Positions 51,097 through 57,865 of a DNA stretch of 57,865 bases are shown here, one piece after another; within the stretch, counting starts at the first letter, position 1; each line of letters starts with the position of its first letter. The stretch is taken from positions 1 to 57,865 of the forward strand of contig JAJPJO010000349.1 of NCBI GenBank assembly GCA_021324135.1, written 5' to 3'. A model generated the notes under the pieces. The model was not told the origin of the DNA, ran no database searches, and saw nothing but the letters and a program-made list of their open reading frames with translations. A program made the position numbers and the translations under genes. This stretch comes from Pseudomonadota bacterium (GTDB taxonomy: Bacteria > Cyanobacteriota > Vampirovibrionia > Obscuribacterales > Obscuribacteraceae).

Positions 51097-53139
51097 ATGA
51101 AGTTCAAGCTCAGCGGTTCGGCGGCCGCCGTCATGTTCGTCATGTTCACGGCGCTCGCTCTCCAGCCGGTGCCCAGCCTGGCCCAGCAGGAGAAGCCGGC
51201 CTCCGCCAAGGAGCTCCCGCAGCTCCCCGGGATCGAGCAGCTCCGCCAGCTGCACTTCCCGAAGTTGTTCAAGTCGGGCGAAACGGTCGAGAAGGGCCCG
51301 AAGGCCTTCTTCGTCCGCAACCTGGAAACCGTCGCCGACAACGCCTACATCTTCCTCAAGTTCGAGGCCAACGGATCGGTCTCGGTGGACTGGGAGAAGC
51401 GCAACGCCTGGCTGGAGAAGTGGAAGGCCAAGGGCGCGAACCTGGGCGACATCAAGGACGCCCGGGAAGCGTACAAGCAAGCCGACATTCTCAGCCGCAA
51501 GGCGATTCAGGACCTCGGCGAGAGGTTCAACTATTACTATGATCCCGAAGAGGTGCGTGTGGACGACCACATGCGCCATCAAACCTCCGTCGGCATCGGC
51601 GTTCAGCTGCAGATGCAGCACATGCAGGAGGCCCTCAGCAAGCTTCCTGATAACGCCAAACAGGAGGACTACGAGAAGGCCTTGACCGTCACCAAGGAGC
51701 ATCGCCTGGTGCTCACGCCTCTCAAGGACGGACCGGCTGAGAAGGCCGGCATCCTCAGGGGCGACATCCTCCGCAAAGTGGACGGGGAGGACATCGAAGA
51801 CGGCAAGCACACCATGAAGCAGGTGATCTTCCTGGTGTCCGGCACCAAGGGCTCCACGGTCGAGATCACTGTCGAGCGCAAGAAGAAGGAGCTGGACAAA
51901 GACAAGCAGGAGACCGGCAAGGAAGTCACCGTCGAGGAGACGATTCAGGTCACCCGCGACGAGTTCAAGTCCAGGGTGACGCACACGACGCCGGCCGACA
52001 AGGACGGTATCGTGGTCATGCGCCTCGACACCTTCATGGCCGACGACACCGCCAAGGAGTGGATGGAGGACCTCTCCGAGTTCGTCGCCAAGCGGCGCCA
52101 GGAGAACAAGCCGACCATGCTGATCATGGACCTCCGCAATAACGGCGGCGGTAGAGTGGACCACGGCGTCAACATCATCGCCATGATGATGGAGCGCGGC
52201 ACGGTCCTCACCATGAAAACGCGGGAAAGCTCTGGTGTGCGCACCGAGCGCTGGACGGTCACTCCGGACGCGCTTCTGTACACCTATCCGGCGCCGGCAA
52301 ACCCGTCGCAGATGATCGCTCTGCGCGGCGGCAAGCGCACTCTGGTTCTGCCGCCCGATGTCCCGCTCGTCATTCTCGTCAACGAGCACAGCGCCAGCTG
52401 CTCCGAGCTGGTGACCAAGTCGCTGCGTGTCGGCCGCCCGTGGACGAAAGTCTGCGGCGTCAACACGTACGGCAAGGGCGTCGTCAACCGCCCGATCGAT
52501 CTGGCCAGCGGTGACCCGGCCGAGCCCATTCGCCGCATGGCGATCGGCATCGGTCGCTTCTACCCGGGCGTCGATTCGGTGAACGGCACGGACGTGGACA
52601 TCGACTGGGAAGGCGTCCATCCGGACCTGGAAAGCAAATGGGAGAAGCCCAAGAAGCCGGAGGACGACAACCAGTTGGATGACGCCAAGAAATTGGCGCT
52701 TCAGGAATACGCCCTGATGGTCAAGGCCCAGGCGGAGCAGAAGAAGCTGCACGACGACACCGTGGCCAAGAAGAAGGCCGAATTCAAGGCTCAAATCGAG
52801 GCCCGGGAAAAGGCCGAGCAGGAAGCTCGCAAAAAGGCCGAGGAGGCTCGCAAGAAGGCCGAGGACGAGGCTCGCAAGAAGGCCGAGGAAGAGGCTCGCA
52901 AGAAAGCCAAGGATGCCGGCAAGAATGCCCCCGGCGGCAAGGACAAGGTCAGCGAGCAGCCCAAGTCCGACAACAAGGGTGTTCCGCCCGGCCCGACGAA
53001 AACCAAGCCGGGCGATCAACCCGGAGTCGGGAGCCCCTCGGGGACCCCGGCCCCCGGACAGCAGCCTGCCAAGCCGGCTGTCCCGCCCGCACCACCTGTA
53101 ATGCCACCGCCTAACGATGACGACGATCCGGATCTCTAA
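51097..53139 (+). CDS. PDZ-containing S41 (C-terminal processing) protease
   Basis: A 680-residue periplasmic protease. A signal peptide (residues 1-30) precedes a helical region. The PDZ domain spans about 195-262 (LTPLKDGPAEKAGILRGDIL). The S41 domain follows: LIMDLRNNGGG, the nucleophile S434 in VNEHSASCSELV and the general-base Lys K460 in NTYGKGVV, so it should be active. GVHPD near 510 is the family's GI/VxPD end. The last 130 residues are Lys/Glu/Ala repeats (EEARKKAEDEARKKAEEEA) and a Pro/Gly-rich tail. CTP proteases trim unstructured C-termini of envelope proteins. AAAGGA precedes the ATG at 51097. It is normally free-standing; its place here suggests dedicated processing. Confidence 0.92.
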   Translation: MKFKLSGSAAAVMFVMFTALALQPVPSLAQQEKPASAKELPQLPGIEQLRQLHFPKLFKSGETVEKGPKAFFVRNLETVADNAYIFLKFEANGSVSVDWEKRNAWLEKWKAKGANLGDIKDAREAYKQADILSRKAIQDLGERFNYYYDPEEVRVDDHMRHQTSVGIGVQLQMQHMQEALSKLPDNAKQEDYEKALTVTKEHRLVLTPLKDGPAEKAGILRGDILRKVDGEDIEDGKHTMKQVIFLVSGTKGSTVEITVERKKKELDKDKQETGKEVTVEETIQVTRDEFKSRVTHTTPADKDGIVVMRLDTFMADDTAKEWMEDLSEFVAKRRQENKPTMLIMDLRNNGGGRVDHGVNIIAMMMERGTVLTMKTRESSGVRTERWTVTPDALLYTYPAPANPSQMIALRGGKRTLVLPPDVPLVILVNEHSASCSELVTKSLRVGRPWTKVCGVNTYGKGVVNRPIDLASGDPAEPIRRMAIGIGRFYPGVDSVNGTDVDIDWEGVHPDLESKWEKPKKPEDDNQLDDAKKLALQEYALMVKAQAEQKKLHDDTVAKKKAEFKAQIEAREKAEQEARKKAEEARKKAEDEARKKAEEEARKKAKDAGKNAPGGKDKVSEQPKSDNKGVPPGPTKTKPGDQPGVGSPSGTPAPGQQPAKPAVPPAPPVMPPPNDDDDPDL

Positions 53140-53147
53140 ATGCTGCC

Positions 53148-53187
53148 TGCCGCTCAGCCTCAGGGCTGGGACCTCGGCTGAGCGGCA
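53148..53187 (+). other. Operon-junction hairpin 4
   Basis: TGCCGCTCAGCC (53148-53159) pairs exactly with GGCTGAGCGGCA (53176-53187), nine bases after the protease stop. A second imperfect stem (53220-53272) follows before the next gene. Confidence 0.7.
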
Positions 53188-53286
53188 TCCGCGGTGGTAG
53201 AGAACCGGGTTAAAAACCTCGCAAGCGCATGGGGTGGCTCTGGCCATGCCGGAGTCACCTCCTGCGCTGTGAAAGGATCAAGTCTT

Positions 53287-54924
53287 ATGAAACAGTTCAA
53301 GAAAGAAGCCAGGCAGCCCAGGCTTGGCGAGCAAGCTCGGCAGATCCAGGCCGTGAGAGCGACGCGCGCCCTGATCGTTGCCATCGTGGTGGCACTGGCG
53401 GTGGCATCGGTTCTGTCGCTCACCTTCCTGGCCCCCTCGTCGCCTCCGCTTCCGTCCCACAGCCGCGGCAGTCGCTCGTTCTCGCCCACTGTCACTCTTG
53501 ATGAGTGGCGGGCGCACGTGCGGGCCTCGCAGGCGGCCTACAACATGTTCATCAAGCGTGATCGTGTCCAGCCGGAGCTCGACACGGTGATCAACGAGTA
53601 CCTCAATCGCGAGTACCTGTCGGAACCGGACATCTTCCAGTTGTTCCAGCATCTGGGCAAAGCTTCCGGTGACGACTACTTCGCGATCGTGCCGAACGAC
53701 CGGTACCAACACCTGAAGGCGCTCATGCGCCGCGCCAAGATCGGCATCGAGATCGAGACGCGCTGGGACCCCACCGCCCAGTGTTTCGTCATCAACACCA
53801 TCGGCACCAAGGCGCAAGCCGAGGCGGACCGCCAGGACCTCAAGGTGGGCGACCGGATCATCGCCTTCGATGACTTCATGCTCAACCCGCAGCAGGTCCA
53901 GCGTAACGTCGGCAACTGGCAGCAAGCGGTCGCCAACTACATCCAGAGCGGTGGCTTGCTCGGCAGCCAGATCAAGCTGACGGTCAGGCGTTTCGACGGC
54001 ACCAAGCTCTTGCCGCAGAAGGACGTGTGGCTGACGCGCATAATCCTGGAGGAGGAAGCGCCCTTCTCGGTGGAGGACTGGAAGAAACCGATCGAGAACG
54101 TCCAGGATCCGCAGGTGAAGGAGATCACCATCAAGCACCTGGAGACCTCCAACAGCATCAGCGACATCTTCACCGAACTCACCAAAATGAGTCAGGTGGA
54201 AGGTGGGCTGAAGGGGGTGATCGTTGACTTGAGGAACCTGCAAGCCGGTGATGCCGAGAAGGCATTGCAGGTGGCGGCGATGTTCCTCAAGACGGGCGTG
54301 ATCAGCCACCGCCTGGAAACGGCCAGGATCACGAGCACCGACGCCGCCGGGCAAAAGACGGAATGGCCCGCCATTCTGATCCGCACCTACGTGATCGAGC
54401 GCGGTCAGGTCCACCGCAAAACCTGGGGTCCTTACCGGGTGGAAGCGGGCGGTGCGATCGATCCTGCCGCCGGCAGGCGCGACCCGCAAAAGCCTGACCG
54501 CGACGAGATCCTGCCCTGGCAGGTAGGGGTGATCGACTGCCCGGTGATTGCCATCGCCAGCCGCACCACCGGCGGTGCAGGAGAACTGCTGGCCGCGGCC
54601 TTCCGCGACCAGTGGGAATCCACCATGCCCAGGCGCTGCGAGCTGGTAGCCAAATACCTGACGATCGGCAACGGCACGGGCCGCACCTTCTTCCCGGTGC
54701 TGAACGGTACATTCTGGCTCCAGGTGAGCACTTCCTATTACCTGGCGCCGGACGGCAGCAAGATCGACAACACCATCTCGCGTGGGCGCGTTGTCGGTTT
54801 GCAGCCGAACGTGGGCATCCCCGAGGAGGTCGATGAGATGGTCTTCGCTCGCCAGCTCATGTACGACCGCCTCAATGTCATCGAGAAACCCGACATCTTG
54901 CCCGTCTTCGACGGCAAGCGTTAA
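53287..54924 (+). CDS. Catalytically dead S41 protease homologue (pseudoprotease)
   Basis: A 545-residue membrane-anchored protein. Residues 28-48 form a transmembrane helix. A PDZ-like region (about 150-235, LKVGDRIIAFDDFML) follows. The S41 fold is recognised by GVIVDLRNLQAGD, the counterpart of DLRNNGGG. The nucleophile region reads ASRTTGGAGELLAAAFRDQW in place of SASxSE, so the Ser position is Gly; the Lys position of the TxGKG motif reads TIGNG. Both catalytic residues are lost while the fold is kept. The gene directly follows the active protease, so it may act as a regulator, scaffold or substrate-binding subunit (inference). The ATG at 53287 has AAAGGA upstream; the longer frame is rejected. 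Confidence 0.82.
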   Translation: MKQFKKEARQPRLGEQARQIQAVRATRALIVAIVVALAVASVLSLTFLAPSSPPLPSHSRGSRSFSPTVTLDEWRAHVRASQAAYNMFIKRDRVQPELDTVINEYLNREYLSEPDIFQLFQHLGKASGDDYFAIVPNDRYQHLKALMRRAKIGIEIETRWDPTAQCFVINTIGTKAQAEADRQDLKVGDRIIAFDDFMLNPQQVQRNVGNWQQAVANYIQSGGLLGSQIKLTVRRFDGTKLLPQKDVWLTRIILEEEAPFSVEDWKKPIENVQDPQVKEITIKHLETSNSISDIFTELTKMSQVEGGLKGVIVDLRNLQAGDAEKALQVAAMFLKTGVISHRLETARITSTDAAGQKTEWPAILIRTYVIERGQVHRKTWGPYRVEAGGAIDPAAGRRDPQKPDRDEILPWQVGVIDCPVIAIASRTTGGAGELLAAAFRDQWESTMPRRCELVAKYLTIGNGTGRTFFPVLNGTFWLQVSTSYYLAPDGSKIDNTISRGRVVGLQPNVGIPEEVDEMVFARQLMYDRLNVIEKPDILPVFDGKR

Positions 54925-54946
54925 GGGTGAACCAGGAGAACTTTGT

Positions 54947-54974
54947 GCCGGGCGACACTGCGGTGTCGCCTGGC
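54947..54974 (+). other. Operon-junction hairpin 5
   Basis: GCCGGGCGACAC pairs with GTGTCGCCTGGC (one G-T pair) over TGCG, between the pseudoprotease and the last gene of the operon. Confidence 0.65.
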
Positions 54975-55023
54975 CTCTGTTCTTTTCACGCCTTTAAAAG
55001 ATAAAGATTAGGAGACTGATTCC

Positions 55024-56259
55024 ATGAACAGACGTGTCATGCTCGTGGCGATTGCCGCCGCCCTTTTCCTGGGGCTCGGCGCCGCCACAGTGGCCTGGCG
55101 GCCCTGGCAAGAGAAACCGGCGTCCAGACCGCCTGTCGCCTCCCCCGTCAAGCCGCCCAACCGGACCGAACTTCAACTCGGGCAGAACGCAGGTGAGGAG
55201 AGCCGCACCGTCACTTTCCGGGACGACAAGGTGCGCTATCTCGAGATCAACTTCAAGGACGGTGCTCGCGCTTTCGTCTGGCGCGAGGGCACTGCCGCCG
55301 ACGGTCGCAGCATCGTCAGCCGGGCGGAGGAAGTGCTCAAAAACCGGACCAGGCTGCAGTACGAATTCCTCATCCAGGGGGATCAGCCGGTCCTGGAGAG
55401 CATCACGCTCTGGCGGCCGCCCACTGCCGACGGTCAACCAGGCGCCAAGCTCCTCCGCATTGAAGGTGACCGGACCACTTTCTATCAGGAGAACGGGCAG
55501 GCCGTGCAAGCGACGCTGAGCGTCCAGCGCGACGGCACGAAGGAAACCGGCTATACCTTTACCTGGTACGAAGGTCTGGTGCCGGGCAAAGAGGCGAAAG
55601 TGCTGGAGGAGGTGTACACGCAGGCTTATGTCAGCGACAATGACATGAGCGATCCCTTCAACTACTACGGCACCACTCGCCTCAGCTACACGACCAAGAT
55701 CACCGTCGCGGCCAGGGATAACGTCCCGAGCTATCGCCAGATCTACATGCCCCCCGCCGACAATCCTTATGGCGGCGGCCGTTACTACTACGGCGGCTCC
55801 GGTGGCGGCAGGTTCAGCGGCCGGCTCGGGGCGCCAGGACGCTTCAATCCCTATGGTCAGCCGCCACAGCCCGAGCGGCCGGCCGTGCTGGAGTACACCT
55901 TCGCCGACTCGGATCTGACCGAGCGGCAGTTCATCGCCACCGTCGGTTACTCCTGGGGCTATGACGACGGCAACTGGCAAGGGAAGTGGTCATCCACGTA
56001 CGAAGTCCGGCAGATGAACCGCAACGCAGAGGTAACGGCGGTGCGCTCGCTCGACGAGAATCTCTACGTCTATCGGGTGGTCGATAAGACAAAGACACCG
56101 GAGGTGACGGTAGAGTTTCCGGTCGGCAAGCGCCTCAAGGAGGAGTTCAACCCCGACCATCTTCTCAAGTGCCCGCTCACGGATGACATGAAAGCACTGC
56201 GCGAGATGGCTCTCCAGGGAATCTCGGGCACGCACCTGGAGCAGATTCTCAGCGATTGA
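55024..56259 (+). CDS. Anchored exported protein with Gly/Tyr-rich segment, last gene of the operon
   Basis: A 411-residue protein. The N-terminus is a signal anchor or signal peptide (MLVAIAAALFLGLGAATVAW). The mature part is beta-rich, with strands such as YLEINFKDGARAFVWREG and TFYQENGQAVQATLSVQRDG that recall the YwqK/MORN-like style of the lipoprotein opening the operon. A Gly/Tyr-rich linker (residues 255-285) is present. No enzymatic motif. The start at 55024 follows TTAGGAG by about 11 bases. It probably belongs to the same envelope assembly; direct evidence is only position and composition. Confidence 0.75.
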   Translation: MNRRVMLVAIAAALFLGLGAATVAWRPWQEKPASRPPVASPVKPPNRTELQLGQNAGEESRTVTFRDDKVRYLEINFKDGARAFVWREGTAADGRSIVSRAEEVLKNRTRLQYEFLIQGDQPVLESITLWRPPTADGQPGAKLLRIEGDRTTFYQENGQAVQATLSVQRDGTKETGYTFTWYEGLVPGKEAKVLEEVYTQAYVSDNDMSDPFNYYGTTRLSYTTKITVAARDNVPSYRQIYMPPADNPYGGGRYYYGGSGGGRFSGRLGAPGRFNPYGQPPQPERPAVLEYTFADSDLTERQFIATVGYSWGYDDGNWQGKWSSTYEVRQMNRNAEVTAVRSLDENLYVYRVVDKTKTPEVTVEFPVGKRLKEEFNPDHLLKCPLTDDMKALREMALQGISGTHLEQILSD

Positions 56260-56883
56260 CGGTTACGTTCGGCTGGTCGTCCGGTCGCAACATCATCGTC
56301 GCAGAGTAGTTACCGCGGCCGGTCATCCGGTCGTGGTAACTGCTTCTGCAATGACCACCCATTCTATTTATGAATATAGTATCCAAGGTCTTACTACATA
56401 AGATAAAGCATCATGCGTGCTCCAGTGAACCAAATATGCTCATTAATTTGCTCGCGTAATGTTCGGCCCGATTTCATGCCACCCTGTGCCATCGTCTATG
56501 GTGGCATTACGCGTCAATGCGCTTCCGTGCATTGTTAAGTCTCATTTGTTTAGAGAACGGCATCAGGTGACGATCGTTCGGAATCTGCTCTGGAACAAGG
56601 ATTTTGGACTGTATTCCGAGCTTAAGCGTATAGGACAAAATTGTTGACTCACATGAGCTCAATTGGCATGGTGGGATCATCCCAAGTAACTAATTCTTTC
56701 TGGTTCCAACGAAGCCAAGACAATAAATACCAAATCTCCACGCACCACATCCGGCATCAAGTGATGCTCAGGAGCGACACGGCGTGGTCTGGTGGTTGTT
56801 GCGGTGCGGTTCCCGGACCAGGAGAATGCTTGGTTCATTAGCCTCTGGTTCAGACGTTAAACACGACGGTGAAGGAAAACACA
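56260..56883. other. Intergenic region after the ten-gene operon
   Basis: About 620 bases. AGTTACC (near 56307) and GGTAACT (near 56335) form an inverted repeat shortly after the operon, possibly its terminator, without a T-run. G+C content drops sharply here. The short frames at 56459-56647 and 56641-56841 have no ribosome sites. Confidence 0.4.
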
Positions 56884-57576
56884 ATGTCACATGATGTTGA
56901 AACTAAGATGTCGCAAGAGCGCTTTATCGACGCTGACGAAGCGCTCGGGGTCATTTGCGAGTTACTGGAGCCCGTGCGTGGTCCGGGCCAGATTATTTTG
57001 GCACGGGTTGCGAACAGCAACAACTATGTAATTGCCGTGTCGATGCGGGTGTCTCGCTTCGGCAACTGGTTCCTGCGCTTGTTGCAGGCGACAAACTTCT
57101 CGCTGATGCGTCGGTGGCCGAATACCTTTGCGATGTGGAGATTGACAAGACTGGCGGCTCGATTTCCAATCAGCCTCTTCCTCTGGTTCTTCCGCATGCT
57201 GAATGAGTGGAATGTCCCCGGTGCAGGCCGGACGATAAACTTTTTTCTCAAGGCAAAGGAGAACCTCACCCCATACCAAGGAGACCCTTGGCCACATCGG
57301 TACGACTTTCGCAACTGCGTCTTCAACGATGATGGTGACCCATTTGGTAAGACCACCGTGCCCGCCTCTTTCCAAGATCCCTTGCTTGAGAGCTTGCACC
57401 CCTCACCAAAAGGCGAAGTTATCGGATTCAGCTTCGAGCACACATTCGCAGTATTGGAATCGGAGTGCCTGGGCGTCAGATACGCAAATGCATTCAGACC
57501 ACCAATTCTGCCACTCCAGGCGGGCAGCAGAGCTCATTCTCTGCTGGTCAAGGAGCGCGTGATCACTCGTTTCTAA
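56884..57576 (+). CDS. Unknown protein, 230 residues, with a hydrophobic middle
   Basis: The ATG at 56884 follows AAGGAAAACACA, a fair ribosome site. The N-terminal 50 residues (MSHDVETKMSQERFIDADEA, then LGVICELLE) resemble the start of the next gene. The middle is Arg/Phe/Trp-rich and hydrophobic (FPISLFLWFFRMLNEWNV), the C-terminus soluble. Codon use and the abrupt change after residue 60 leave open a frameshift or chimera. No family recognised. The next gene follows 22 bases later, so both are probably one operon. Confidence 0.6.
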   Translation: MSHDVETKMSQERFIDADEALGVICELLEPVRGPGQIILARVANSNNYVIAVSMRVSRFGNWFLRLLQATNFSLMRRWPNTFAMWRLTRLAARFPISLFLWFFRMLNEWNVPGAGRTINFFLKAKENLTPYQGDPWPHRYDFRNCVFNDDGDPFGKTTVPASFQDPLLESLHPSPKGEVIGFSFEHTFAVLESECLGVRYANAFRPPILPLQAGSRAHSLLVKERVITRF

Positions 57577-57598
57577 CCACAAGAAAGGAAAGACAGCA

Positions 57599-57865
57599 AT
57601 GTCAGAGAACATCAAAAGCAAAATCCTCTCAGGGAGCTTTGCTGACGCAGGGACGGCCTTTAACCTGGTACGCGACCTGCTCGAGGCCGAATGCAAAATG
57701 CCTGGCATATCGGTTTTGCTCGACGAAGGGAACGACTATCGAATTGGTGCCGCCGGCATGGGCAACCGGATCGTCGGCTTCGTTCTCGAGGCAAGCGAAG
57801 GAGGTGGTGGCTTGCCTCATAGATACGCAATACGCAACGGCAACTTCTTCGAGGACGAAGTCGAA
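57599..57865 (+). CDS. Unknown protein, truncated at the right edge
   Basis: ATG at 57599 follows AAAGGA with good spacing; 89 codons are visible and the frame runs off the edge. The start (MSENIKSKILSGSFADAGTA, then FNLVRDLLEAE) aligns loosely with the start of the preceding product, as does DYRIGAAGMGNRIVGF with its YVIAVSMRVSRF. It is probably a tandem, diverged copy. No domain is recognised. Confidence 0.65.
   Translation, partial: MSENIKSKILSGSFADAGTAFNLVRDLLEAECKMPGISVLLDEGNDYRIGAAGMGNRIVGFVLEASEGGGGLPHRYAIRNGNFFEDEVE

Noticed and set aside
50974..53247. A 757-codon minus-strand frame opposite the S41 gene
   Set aside because: The plus strand carries the complete protease motifs; the minus product is low-complexity Leu/Gly/Arg.
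56641..56841. A 66-codon frame starting with TTG
   Set aside because: No ribosome site and no protein-like features.

Overview
The window looks like chromosome of a Gram-negative-type bacterium with a large genome. It carries lipoprotein and Sec signal peptides, a heptose-phosphate adenylyltransferase homologue, a Ser/Thr kinase with leucine-rich repeats, a long TPR protein and many isolated genes in long spacers. I see no rRNA, tRNA, phage, IS element or CRISPR, so taxonomy rests on style only. A Melainabacteria/Obscuribacterales-like genome is my best guess, held weakly.

Region 1 (1-15.0 kb). After the tail of one gene and a NUDIX hydrolase comes a biosynthetic locus. Eight tightly packed minus-strand genes run from 14898 down to 3904: a Y4yA-type PLP decarboxylase, a cysteine-synthase-like enzyme fused to rhodanese, a cysteine desulfurase-like enzyme, a phytoene-dehydrogenase-like flavoenzyme, a GNAT protein, an unknown protein with a ParB/sulfiredoxin-type DGNHR motif, a BT1-type MFS transporter and a methyltransferase. 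A second methyltransferase (+) and a Rieske oxygenase (-) diverge from a spacer at its left end. Two good Fur-box matches (3000-3018, 15/19; 14987-15005, 14/19) sit in the two promoter regions. The simplest reading is an iron-regulated pathway for an undescribed metallophore that uses an O-phosphoserine/SbnA-like logic and sulfur transfer. A 61-residue Cys-containing peptide gene lies at its edge.

Region 2 (15.3-26 kb) is sparse. It holds a DUF5134-like membrane/thioredoxin fusion, an M48 peptidase, two small genes with structured leaders, two adjacent isochorismatase-family hydrolases, a patatin-like lipase and several small proteins.

Region 3 (26.4-40.7 kb) has a very large multi-pass membrane protein, an ABC-2 transporter with an OmpR-type regulator, a secreted repeat protein, an HTH/coiled-coil protein, class I aldolase, methylmalonyl-CoA epimerase, a TPR protein, a kinase-LRR protein and an RfaE2-type adenylyltransferase.

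Region 4 (41.5-56.3 kb) is a ten-gene, G+C-rich, co-directional operon. Its order is lipoprotein, VWA membrane protein, multi-pass protein, VWA membrane protein, MoxR AAA ATPase, DUF58 protein, MxaA/BatD-like membrane protein, PDZ-S41 protease, a catalytically dead S41 homologue and an anchored exported protein. It resembles mxaRSACKL/Bat maturation operons but adds a protease/pseudoprotease pair, and strong hairpins fill most of its longer gene junctions. Its client is not visible. The window ends in two tandem, weakly similar small genes.

The two most promising undescribed systems are the Fur-controlled cluster (3.0-15.0 kb) and the MoxR-VWA-S41 operon (41.5-56.3 kb).
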